Positions 9,629-17,319 of a DNA stretch of 52,051 nucleotides are shown here, one piece after another. The stretch is from Robiginitomaculum sp. GTDB taxonomy: Bacteria > Pseudomonadota > Alphaproteobacteria > Caulobacterales > Maricaulaceae. Under the pieces are notes generated by a model, which saw only the letters and a program-made list of their open reading frames with translations, was not told where the DNA came from and did not search any database. Position 1 is the first letter of the stretch; every line of letters begins with the position of its first letter. The translations under genes and the position numbers were made by a program. The stretch spans positions 1 through 52,051 of the forward strand of contig JAJFFS010000018.1 of NCBI GenBank assembly GCA_021776515.1. Direction: 5' to 3'.

Positions 9629-10960
9629 ATGGCTTCAGCCGCTGAACAGCTTGCTGCGAATATGAATTTCGGTGCCTTTGGCAAGGCCAAAGAGCTGCAA
9701 AAGCGTATCTGGTTCACCCTTGGTGCATTGATCGTATATCGACTTGGCACCTACATCCCTATTCCTGGCATCAACCTTGATGCTTATGCCGCAGTGTTTG
9801 AAAACACCCAAAAGGGCATCTTGGGCATGATGAACATGTTCTCGGGCGGTGCTATTAGTCGCCTGGCCATCTTCACCTTGAATGTTATGCCGTACATTTC
9901 GGCCTCGATCATCATGCAATTGATGCAAACCAGCGTGCCATCACTGGCGGCGTTGAAAAAAGAGGGTGAGACCGGGCGCAAGCAAATCAACCAGTACACG
10001 CGCTATCTGACTGTTTTGCTGGCTACGGTGCAGGCCTATGGGATAGCGATTGGCCTTGAAAGTTCACAAGATGTTGTCGGCAATCCAGGGGTGTTTTTCC
10101 AGGCCTCTACAGTGATTACCCTGGTTGGCGGCACCATGTTCCTGATGTGGCTGGGCGAGCAGGTAACGGCACGCGGTGTTGGTAATGGTGTTTCGCTGAT
10201 TATCTTTGCCGGTATTGTCGCTGGTTTGCCAACAGCCGTTTTTAAGGCACTTGATTTAACCCGCATTGGCCAGTTCAGTTTTCTTGGTCTCGTTCTTCTG
10301 ACCGCTTTGGCCATTGGCGTGGTGTTCTTTATTGTCTTCATCGAACGCTCACAGCGCAGGCTTTTGATCCAGTATCCCAAGCGTCAGCACGGCAATAAGG
10401 CCTTTGGCGGGGATAGTTCGTTTCTGCCGTTGAAATTGAATACCGCCGGGGTTATCCCGCCAATCTTTGCCTCTTCTTTGCTGTTGCTTCCGGCGACTGT
10501 TGCCGGTTTTTCCGCCCAGTCCGGGCCGGAATGGCTGCGCACCATTGTGGCTTCACTGGGGCAGGGACAGCCGCTTTACCTTTTCACCTATGGCGCATTC
10601 ATTATGTTTTTTGCGTTTTTCTATACCTCGATTGTGTTTAACCCTGAAGAAACAGCCGATAATTTGCGCAAAAATGGTGGCTTCTTGCCGGGCATTCGCC
10701 CTGGCGCCCGTACCGCCGAATATCTGGATTATGTGCTTTCGCGCCTGACTGTGATTGGCGCGCTTTATCTGACCGCCGTATGTCTCCTGCCTGTTATTCT
10801 TGTCAACGCCTACAGCGTGCCGTTTTACCTTGGTGGCACATCCATTTTGATTGTGGTCAGTGTAACCATGGACACGGTAGCGCAAGTTCAATCGCATTTA
10901 CTGGCTCACCAATACGAAGGCCTTATCAAGAAAACCAAATTGCGGGGACGTCGTAGATGA
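9629..10960 (+). CDS. secY: Sec translocon channel subunit SecY
   Basis: SecY, 443 residues, the protein-conducting channel of the inner membrane that works with SecE, SecG and SecA. Ten hydrophobic segments can be traced. Landmarks are YRLGTYIPIPGINLDAYAAV at the first segment, the ARGVGNGVSLIIFAGI region and the cytoplasmic RRLLIQYPKRQHGNKAFGGD loop used in SecA and ribosome contact. The end overlaps adk by 4 bases, a linkage typical of the spc operon. Confidence 0.98.
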   Translation: MASAAEQLAANMNFGAFGKAKELQKRIWFTLGALIVYRLGTYIPIPGINLDAYAAVFENTQKGILGMMNMFSGGAISRLAIFTLNVMPYISASIIMQLMQTSVPSLAALKKEGETGRKQINQYTRYLTVLLATVQAYGIAIGLESSQDVVGNPGVFFQASTVITLVGGTMFLMWLGEQVTARGVGNGVSLIIFAGIVAGLPTAVFKALDLTRIGQFSFLGLVLLTALAIGVVFFIVFIERSQRRLLIQYPKRQHGNKAFGGDSSFLPLKLNTAGVIPPIFASSLLLLPATVAGFSAQSGPEWLRTIVASLGQGQPLYLFTYGAFIMFFAFFYTSIVFNPEETADNLRKNGGFLPGIRPGARTAEYLDYVLSRLTVIGALYLTAVCLLPVILVNAYSVPFYLGGTSILIVVSVTMDTVAQVQSHLLAHQYEGLIKKTKLRGRRR

Positions 10961-11523
10961 ATTTGGTGATTTTTGGACCGCCGGGTGCCGGTAAAGGCAC
11001 ACAGGCTAAACGTCTGGTTAGCGAGCGCGGTTATATACAACTTTCTACAGGCGACATGCTACGCGCAGCGCGTAAGTCTGGATCCCAGCTTGGTAAAAAA
11101 GTTGCCGCTATTATGGATGAGGGCAATCTTGTTTCGGACGAGATCGTCATTGCACTCATTGATGAGCAACTTGATCTGAACAAGAATGCGCCCGGTTTTA
11201 TCTTTGATGGCTTTCCGCGCACTGTGGCTCAGGCTGAGGCACTGGATGGATTGTTGGCAGGGCGGGACAAACAAGTGGATCATGTGATTCGTCTTGCTGT
11301 CGATGATGCGGCACTATTGGAACGGATCGCTATACGATTTGAAGAACAGGCGCGGGATGATGACAACCCGACATCGTTTAAAGTGCGCCTGAATGCCTAT
11401 AATGAACAAACAGCGCCCTTGCTGCCATTTTATGGAAGCAAGGGCATTTTGAAGGAAGTAAATGGCATGAATGACATAGACACCGTTGCCGGTGATGTGG
11501 CGCGCATGCTGGATTTGGAATAA
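10957..11523 (+). CDS. adk: Adenylate kinase (short form)
   Basis: Adenylate kinase, 188 residues: interconverts ATP + AMP and 2 ADP in the cytoplasm. The P-loop GPPGAGKGTQAKRL is at residues 7-20, followed by LSTGDMLRAA and the DGFPRTVAQAEAL AMP-binding segment. The zinc or long LID domain of the 214-residue E. coli enzyme is replaced by a short loop ending in RDDDNP, as in many alphaproteobacterial enzymes, so it is not truncated. It overlaps secY by 4 bases. Confidence 0.96.
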   Translation: MNLVIFGPPGAGKGTQAKRLVSERGYIQLSTGDMLRAARKSGSQLGKKVAAIMDEGNLVSDEIVIALIDEQLDLNKNAPGFIFDGFPRTVAQAEALDGLLAGRDKQVDHVIRLAVDDAALLERIAIRFEEQARDDDNPTSFKVRLNAYNEQTAPLLPFYGSKGILKEVNGMNDIDTVAGDVARMLDLE

Positions 11524-11549
11524 TTGGATGAAACAAGTGTCTCAGCCGG

Positions 11550-11577
11550 TTGACGGGGGGGGCGCTAGAAGGATAGA
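11550..11577 (+). promoter_or_regulatory. Possible promoter for rpsM-rpsK-rpoA-rplQ
   Basis: In the 146-base gap between adk and rpsM there is a TTGACG (11550-11555) followed, after a G-run spacer of 16 bases, by GATAGA (11572-11577). A housekeeping promoter at this point would let the alpha cluster be transcribed separately from spc. The -10 match is weak, so this is a candidate only. Confidence 0.4.
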
Positions 11578-11669
11578 AAACGGCCTCCGCAAAAGGGCAG
11601 AGTAACTGGCGATTGCAAATATGCATTCGGCAGCTGTTCGCTTGCGGTGTCTTTTATGGAGAATTGATA

Positions 11670-12038
11670 GTGGCACGGATTGCCGGCGTAAATATACCGA
11701 CGAACAAGCGCGTAGAAATTGCGCTTTGCTATATTCACGGGATTGGTCCCGCGAAGGCTAAAGAGATTTGTGAGAAGGCTGGCATTACGGCCGAGCGCCG
11801 CGTTGCGGAACTTACCGATGCCGAGGTTCTCAAGGTTCGTGAAACCATTGATAGTGATTATATGGTCGAAGGCGATTTGCGCCGTGACACCGCGGTTAAT
11901 ATCAAGCGTTTGATGGACTTGGGAATGTATCGCGGCCTTCGTCACCGGCGCGGTTTGCCGGTGCGTGGTCAACGCACGCATACCAATGCACGCACACGTA
12001 AAGGCCCGGCAAAAGCCATTGCTGGCAAAAAGAAATAA
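11670..12038 (+). CDS. rpsM: 30S ribosomal protein S13
   Basis: S13, 122 residues, on the head of the small subunit, bridging to L5 and touching P-site tRNA. The start is the GTG at 11670, giving [20 protein letters not shown], with GGAG upstream; the frame runs back to 11613 but those residues are not S13. The [22 protein letters not shown] signature is intact. rpsK follows after 13 bases. Confidence 0.97.
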   Translation: MARIAGVNIPTNKRVEIALCYIHGIGPAKAKEICEKAGITAERRVAELTDAEVLKVRETIDSDYMVEGDLRRDTAVNIKRLMDLGMYRGLRHRRGLPVRGQRTHTNARTRKGPAKAIAGKKK

Positions 12039-12051
12039 AGGCGGATAGATT

Positions 12052-12441
12052 ATGGCCAAGGAACCGACACGGGTACGCCGTGCTGATCGAAAAAACATCA
12101 CCTCTGGTGTTGCGCATGTCAATGCGACGTTCAACAACACTATGATTACCATTGCTGATGCTCAAGGTAATGCAATTGCCTGGTCAACAGCGGGGGTTAT
12201 GGGCTTTAAGGGTTCACGTAAATCAACACCGTATGCGGCTCAACTTGCCGCCGAAGATGCTGGTAAGAAGGCACAGGAACACGGTATGAAGACCCTTGAG
12301 GTTAATGTTTGTGGACCGGGTTCTGGTCGTGAGTCTGCTTTGCGGGCGCTGCAAGCTATTGGCTTTACCATTACCACCATTCGTGATGTGACACCGATCC
12401 CCCATAATGGATGTCGCCCACCTAAACGCCGCCGGGTTTAA
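12052..12441 (+). CDS. rpsK: 30S ribosomal protein S11
   Basis: S11, 129 residues, on the platform of the small subunit where it helps form the mRNA exit and Shine-Dalgarno site. [21 protein letters not shown] and the [17 protein letters not shown] block match the family. The C-terminus [16 protein letters not shown] is canonical. No rpsD follows, unlike in E. coli. Confidence 0.97.
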   Translation: MAKEPTRVRRADRKNITSGVAHVNATFNNTMITIADAQGNAIAWSTAGVMGFKGSRKSTPYAAQLAAEDAGKKAQEHGMKTLEVNVCGPGSGRESALRALQAIGFTITTIRDVTPIPHNGCRPPKRRRV

Positions 12442-12484
12442 ACCCCGTTTTATTTTTCATCTGGCAACTGTTTAACTGCCAGAT
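12434..12484 (+). promoter_or_regulatory. Two inverted repeats between rpsK and rpoA
   Basis: GGGTTTAAACCC (12434-12445), a 12-base palindrome overlapping the rpsK stop and followed by CGTTTTATTTTT, and then an exact 8-base inverted repeat ATCTGGCA / TGCCAGAT (12459-12466, 12477-12484) just ahead of the rpoA ribosome-binding site. The first could act as a weak attenuator or end-processing structure, and the second could affect rpoA translation. Function is unproven. Confidence 0.35.
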
Positions 12485-12502
12485 TAGCCAAGAGGTAAAG
12501 CT

Positions 12503-13519
12503 GTGCTGGAAAAAAACTGGCAAGAACTGATCCGTCCCATGAAGCCCATTATTAAATCCGGGCATGATGAGGGGTGTCAGGCACAAATCATCGCCGAGCC
12601 GCTTGAACGCGGTTTTGGAACAACTTTGGGTAACGGTTTGCGCCGGGTACTCTTGTCGTCTTTGCAAGGCGCTGCAATTACTGCGGTGCAAATTGACGGC
12701 ATCGTGCACGAATTTTCTTCAATTCAGGGTGTGCGTGAGGATGTCACCGACATCGTTCTGAATATCAAGAAAATTGCCCTGCTTATGCACAATGAAGGTC
12801 CGAAGCGCGTTGTGCTTAATGCGACCGGCCCGTGCGAAGTTACCGCTGGCATGATTGAAGAAACCGCAGACGTTGAGGTTCTGAACAAGGACCACGTTTT
12901 GTGTATGCTTGATGATGGTGCCAGCATACGGATGGAATTCACCGTTAATACTGGCAAAGGCTATGTTTCGGCTGACAAGAACCGTCCCGAAGATGCTCCT
13001 ATTGGCCTGATTGCGGTGGATTCGCTGTTCAGCCCGGTTCGTCGTGTTGCCTTTTCAGTAGAAAACACCCGTGAGGGTCAGGTTCTCGACTATGACAAAC
13101 TGGTCATGGACATCGAAACCAATGGTGCCGTAACACCCGAAGATGCCGTAGCTTTTGCTGCTCGTATTCTGCAGGACCAGTTCCAGATTTTCATCAACTT
13201 TGAAGAACCTGAGGACGACAAGGCTGCGGATGCTGCGCAAGAGCTTGATTTCAACCCTGCACTTCTGAAAAAAGTGGATGAACTGGAACTTTCTGTTCGT
13301 TCAGCCAATTGTCTGAAAAATGATAATATTGTCTATATTGGTGATCTTATTCTCAAGTCAGAAGCTGAAATGCTGCGTACGCCAAACTTTGGCCGTAAGT
13401 CTTTGAATGAAATTAAAGAAGTTCTTGCTTCTTTAGGTTTGCATTTGGGCATGGAAGCACCAAGTTGGCCACCTGAAAACATTGACGATCTGGCGAAAAA
13501 GCTGGAAGACAACATTTAG
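12503..13519 (+). CDS. rpoA: RNA polymerase alpha subunit
   Basis: RNA polymerase alpha, 338 residues; dimerises to start core assembly and binds UP elements and activators. The start codon is GTG ([12 protein letters not shown]) behind AAGAGG. The N-terminal assembly domain includes [19 protein letters not shown]. The C-terminal domain (about residues 260-330) carries [14 protein letters not shown], with the DNA-contacting arginine, and [12 protein letters not shown]. Gene order rpsK-rpoA-rplQ is standard. Confidence 0.98.
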   Translation: MLEKNWQELIRPMKPIIKSGHDEGCQAQIIAEPLERGFGTTLGNGLRRVLLSSLQGAAITAVQIDGIVHEFSSIQGVREDVTDIVLNIKKIALLMHNEGPKRVVLNATGPCEVTAGMIEETADVEVLNKDHVLCMLDDGASIRMEFTVNTGKGYVSADKNRPEDAPIGLIAVDSLFSPVRRVAFSVENTREGQVLDYDKLVMDIETNGAVTPEDAVAFAARILQDQFQIFINFEEPEDDKAADAAQELDFNPALLKKVDELELSVRSANCLKNDNIVYIGDLILKSEAEMLRTPNFGRKSLNEIKEVLASLGLHLGMEAPSWPPENIDDLAKKLEDNI

Positions 13520-13570
13520 TAAACTGATTTTTACGGACTGCAACACGTCCGCCTTTAAGGAGAGACCGCC

Positions 13571-13993
13571 ATGCGCCACCGTATTGCGCACCGCAAACTC
13601 AACAGAACGCACGAACATCGCAAAGCGATGTTTGCCAATATGGCTGCGTCACTCATCACTCATGAGCAAATCACCACAACTTTGCCCAAGGCCAAGGAAT
13701 TGCGTCCCATCGTGGAAAAGCTTATTACCCTGGCTAAAAAGGGCGATCTGGCATCACGTCGTCGTGCGGCGGGTCGCCTGCGCGATGAAGAAGCCACCAA
13801 AAAATTATTTGCGGTTATGGGTGAACGCTATAAAGACCGCCAGGGCGGTTATGCACGAGTGCTCAAAGCCGGGTTTCGTTATGGGGACAACGCACCTGTT
13901 GCCGTGATTGAACTTGTTGATCGCGATGTAGCGGCCAAAGGCAAAGCTGATCACGAACGTACCGAGCGTGAAGAAGCTGCTGCTGAAGATTAA
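13571..13993 (+). CDS. rplQ: 50S ribosomal protein L17
   Basis: L17, 140 residues, near the tunnel exit. The N-terminus [34 protein letters not shown] is diagnostic. The [25 protein letters not shown] block follows and a short acidic tail ends the protein. It is the last gene of the ribosomal run; a terminator follows at once. Confidence 0.97.
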   Translation: MRHRIAHRKLNRTHEHRKAMFANMAASLITHEQITTTLPKAKELRPIVEKLITLAKKGDLASRRRAAGRLRDEEATKKLFAVMGERYKDRQGGYARVLKAGFRYGDNAPVAVIELVDRDVAAKGKADHERTEREEAAAED

Positions 13994-14014
13994 TCTTCTG
14001 TCTGCTAGAATTTT

Positions 14015-14049
14015 AAAAAGGCGACCCTCTTCTTGCGGGTCGTCTTTTT
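14015..14049 (+). terminator. Rho-independent terminator after rplQ
   Basis: A 13-base stem (AAAAAGGCGACCC at 14015-14027 with GGGTCGTCTTTTT at 14037-14049, one mismatch) ending in a T-run, 21 bases after the rplQ stop. It closes the ribosomal protein and rpoA transcription unit. Confidence 0.9.
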
Positions 14050-14164
14050 CGTATGGGGCAAAGGGTTGCAATTTTTAACTTAAATTTTCCCGTTCTCACC
14101 CTATATGAAAACAAGTAGCGCAGAAGACGTCAAAATTGCGCCATGATTTACAGGGAATGATGTG

Positions 14165-15583
14165 ATGATGAAAACCTATTTGCTTGCCGCTTTATCATTT
14201 TTCTTGCTGCCGTTTGGTGCCGATGCACAATCGGTGCGAGAGCTGCCCCAAAGCGCAACGCAAGTGCAATTGTCGTATGCGCCTTTGGTCAAACGTGCTG
14301 CGCCCGCAGTAGTTAATGTCTATTCACGCCGTGTGGTTAAAAGCGCTGCTTCGCCTTTTTCAGGCGATCCCTTTTTCGGACGTTTGTTTGGCCAGGGTTT
14401 TTTCGGTCCGCAAGAGCGAGTTCAACAATCATTGGGATCGGGCGTTCTGGTACGTAGTGACGGCATTATTGTAACCAACAACCATGTCGTTAATGGTGCG
14501 GACGAGCTACGTGTTGTGCTGGCCGACCGCCGTGAATTTGATGCTGAGCTTCTGCTTTCAGATAAACAGGCCGACCTGGCGGTACTAAAAATTGATACCG
14601 AGGGTGAAGATATGCCCGTCATGCCTTTCCATGAAGCCGGAGAGGCAGAGGTCGGCGATCTGGTGCTGGCCATTGGCAATCCGTTTGGTGTAGGGCAGAC
14701 GGTAACATCAGGCATTGTTTCGGCACTGGCGCGTACAGATGTCGGCGCATCTGACTATACCAATTTCATTCAAACCGATGCGGCGATCAATCCGGGTAAT
14801 TCCGGCGGGGCGCTTGTGGGTATGGACGGTACGCTTTTGGGCATTAATACGGTAATCCTGTCGCGTTCTGGCGGCTCTAATGGCATTGGATTTGCCATAC
14901 CGTCGGCCATGGTGGCGCGGGTGGTGGATGCCGCTCTCAACGGTGAAGAAGATCGTGTGATCCGTCCATGGTTTGGCGCAAGGATACAGGAGGTGGACAG
15001 GGATCTGGCAGCCTCTTTGGGGCTGGATCGCCCGCAGGGCGCACTGGTGTCCGAGATTTTTCCAGATGGACCAGCGGATCATGCCGGCGTTTTGCGCGGT
15101 GATGTGGTGACACATATTGCCGATCATGAAATTAATAGTGAGCAAGGGCTGCGCTTTCGTCTGGCCACACACAGGGTTGGCGAAATGTTGTCACTGTCGG
15201 TTATACGTGATGGTGCTAAAAAAGATTTATCTCTGAAAACGAATGCTGCACCAGAAACGCCAAGCCGGAATGAGACTGTTCTGGATGGCACAAATCCGCT
15301 TGCCGGCGCAAAAATAGCTAATCTGTCACCAGCATTGGCCGAAGAAATCCGTGTCGATGAATTTGCCACGGGGGTTATCATTCTTGAAGTGGCAGCCCGC
15401 AGCCCGGCACGCAATTCCGGTTTGCGTGCGGGGGATATTCTGGAAAGCATTGCTGAAATGGATGTTAAGTCCGTTGAGGATGTCCGCGATGCACTGGACG
15501 CCAATGACGGGGCGAGGCGCTGGCCGGTGTCTATTGTGCGCGGTGGCAAATCAATTTCTGCGGTGATAAGATTACGTTCCTGA
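14165..15583 (+). CDS. Periplasmic serine protease, DegP/HtrA (Do) family
   Basis: Do-family protease, about 472 residues, expected to degrade or refold misfolded envelope proteins in the periplasm. A signal peptide (about residues 1-22, ending GADAQS) leads the protein. The trypsin-like triad is visible: His about 107 in TNNHVVNG, Asp about 137 in KQADLAVL and Ser about 213 in NPGNSGGAL. Two PDZ domains follow (about 265-350 and 380-470). The frame opens with GTG at 14162; ATG at 14165 fits the AGGGA at 14152. The position between rplQ and rarA is common in alphaproteobacteria. Which paralogue (degP or degQ) cannot be decided. Confidence 0.93.
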   Translation: MMKTYLLAALSFFLLPFGADAQSVRELPQSATQVQLSYAPLVKRAAPAVVNVYSRRVVKSAASPFSGDPFFGRLFGQGFFGPQERVQQSLGSGVLVRSDGIIVTNNHVVNGADELRVVLADRREFDAELLLSDKQADLAVLKIDTEGEDMPVMPFHEAGEAEVGDLVLAIGNPFGVGQTVTSGIVSALARTDVGASDYTNFIQTDAAINPGNSGGALVGMDGTLLGINTVILSRSGGSNGIGFAIPSAMVARVVDAALNGEEDRVIRPWFGARIQEVDRDLAASLGLDRPQGALVSEIFPDGPADHAGVLRGDVVTHIADHEINSEQGLRFRLATHRVGEMLSLSVIRDGAKKDLSLKTNAAPETPSRNETVLDGTNPLAGAKIANLSPALAEEIRVDEFATGVIILEVAARSPARNSGLRAGDILESIAEMDVKSVEDVRDALDANDGARRWPVSIVRGGKSISAVIRLRS

Positions 15584-15621
15584 CGTTTGCTGATTTGACG
15601 TTGAATGATAAACTCTTTCCT

Positions 15622-16920
15622 ATGAGCACACTTTTTGAAGCTGCCGGACTGGAACAGCGTGCGCCGCGTCCGCTGGCGGATCGTTTGCGCCCCAAAACCC
15701 TGGACGAGGTGGCCGGGCAGGGGCATTTGCTGGGCGCTGATGGCCCCATAGGGCGTATGGTCGGGGCGAACCGGCTTTCCTCGATGATATTGTGGGGGCC
15801 GCCGGGTGTCGGCAAAACCACCATTGCGCGGCTTTTGGCCGATCATTGCGCCTTGCATTTTGAGCCTTTATCGGCGGTTTTCTCTGGTGTTGCGGATTTG
15901 CGTAAAATATTTGCCGCCGCCAAAGACAGGCGCACGGCGGGGCAGGGCACATTGCTGTTTGTAGATGAAATTCACCGTTTTAATCGCGCCCAGCAAGACG
16001 GGTTTTTGCCCTTCGTCGAAGAGGGCGTGGTGACGCTTGTCGGCGCGACGACGGAAAACCCCTCGTTCGAGTTAAACGGCGCGCTTTTGTCTCGCACATC
16101 GGTGATGGTGCTTAAACGTCTTGATGATGCGGCGCTGGAAGAGCTTCTGGTGCGCGGTGAAACCTTGATGGAAATGCTATTACCGTTGGAGCCGCAAGCG
16201 CGGGAGGCCTTGCGCGCCATGGCCGATGGTGATGGGCGTTATGTGTTGAACCTGGCCGAAGAGGTCTTTGCTCTGAATGCCAAAACACCATTAAGCACCA
16301 AAGATCTGGCCAAAGCCTTGCAAAAGCGAAGTCCGGCATACGATAAAAACCGCGAAGAGCATTACAACCTTATTTCTGCGCTGCACAAGGCGGTGCGCGG
16401 CTCGGACCCCGATGCGGCGCTATATTGGTTTGCCCGTATGCTGGCGGGCGGAGAAGATCCGTTGTTTCTGGCGCGGCGTCTGGTGCGTATGGCCAGCGAG
16501 GACATTGGCCATGCGGATCCGTCCGTGTTGCAAACAGCTATCGCCGCAACAGAAACCTACCGTTTTTTAGGCAGCCCCGAGGGTGAGTTGGCGCTGGCGC
16601 AAACGGTGGTGCATCTGGCCTGCGCCCCAAAATCCAATGCGGTTTATACGGCCTTTAAGGGGGCGATGAAGGCTGCCCGTGAAACCGGCTCGCTGATGCC
16701 GCCAAAACATATTTTAAATGCGCCCACCACGCTGATGAAGGATGAAGGCTACGGCAAGGGCTATGCCTACGACCATGACGCGCCCGAGGGTTTTTCCGGC
16801 CAAGACTATTTCCCTGATGAGATGGAGCGCGCCGAATTTTACCAGCCATCAGGGCGCGGTTATGAAAAAGCCGTTGCCGAGCGATTACGAAAATGGCGTG
16901 CTTTGCGGTACGAGCATTAA
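15622..16920 (+). CDS. rarA: Replication-associated recombination AAA+ ATPase RarA
   Basis: RarA (MgsA), 432 residues from the ATG at 15622; a TTG at 15595 would add nine residues unlike the family. This clamp-loader-like AAA+ ATPase acts at stalled replication forks. Walker A GPPGVGKTTIARLL and Walker B LLFVDEIHRFNRAQQD are clear, followed by the sensor region GATTENPSFELNGALLSR. The C-terminal half carries the tetramerisation segments (ARRLVRMASEDIGHADP, ACAPKSNAVYTAF). It follows the protease gene closely and may be co-transcribed. Confidence 0.96.
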   Translation: MSTLFEAAGLEQRAPRPLADRLRPKTLDEVAGQGHLLGADGPIGRMVGANRLSSMILWGPPGVGKTTIARLLADHCALHFEPLSAVFSGVADLRKIFAAAKDRRTAGQGTLLFVDEIHRFNRAQQDGFLPFVEEGVVTLVGATTENPSFELNGALLSRTSVMVLKRLDDAALEELLVRGETLMEMLLPLEPQAREALRAMADGDGRYVLNLAEEVFALNAKTPLSTKDLAKALQKRSPAYDKNREEHYNLISALHKAVRGSDPDAALYWFARMLAGGEDPLFLARRLVRMASEDIGHADPSVLQTAIAATETYRFLGSPEGELALAQTVVHLACAPKSNAVYTAFKGAMKAARETGSLMPPKHILNAPTTLMKDEGYGKGYAYDHDAPEGFSGQDYFPDEMERAEFYQPSGRGYEKAVAERLRKWRALRYEH

Positions 16921-17009
16921 AACGGATGCAGCGAATAAGCTGAAATAGCTTTTTGCGGGCAGTCCAGGCCTGGAGTCCAGGGTAAAGTTATTGTTTTAGT
17001 AGGAAAACT

Positions 17010-17085
17010 TGGTGAGCCCGTCCGGGCTCGAACCGGAGACCTACTGATTAAAAGTCAGTTGCTCTACCAACTGAGCTACGGGCCC
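17010..17085 (-). tRNA. tRNA-Lys (anticodon UUU)
   Basis: On the minus strand a 76-base cloverleaf starts GGGCCCGTAGCTCAGTTGG, has the anticodon loop CTTTTAA, the T-arm GGTTCGAAC and ends CGGGCTCA with CCA encoded in the DNA. The 7-base acceptor stem pairs fully with one G-U. The anticodon TTT reads lysine codons. Confidence 0.96.
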
Positions 17086-17319
17086 TGACCAAGGCGCGGA
17101 ACCTAACAGGACGAACGTATGGGTCAACACCCGATCTGCATTTGCTGGCATGTTTTTCTGGAATATCTCCGCCTTTTTTTCAATTACATCTCGTGTCACC
17201 GTGTCAATCGATAACATTGAAGGCATTCACCGTGCCAACGGACGTTTTTTATTCCCTTCAGGCGTATTACAGCGGGTCTCCAGCGCCACTTACATGATAC
17301 TGCTTCCTCGGGGAAAATG

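Noticed and set aside
10957-11523. Truncated adenylate kinase
   Set aside because: At 188 residues it matches the short-LID form common in alphaproteobacteria, with all core motifs intact.
12442-12502. Missing rpsD as a sign of gene loss
   Set aside because: Absence of rpsD between rpsK and rpoA is normal for alphaproteobacteria; the gene usually lies elsewhere.
16963-16974. Palindrome TCCAGGCCTGGA after rarA
   Set aside because: It has no T-run or loop suited to a terminator and no neighbouring element; it could be chance.
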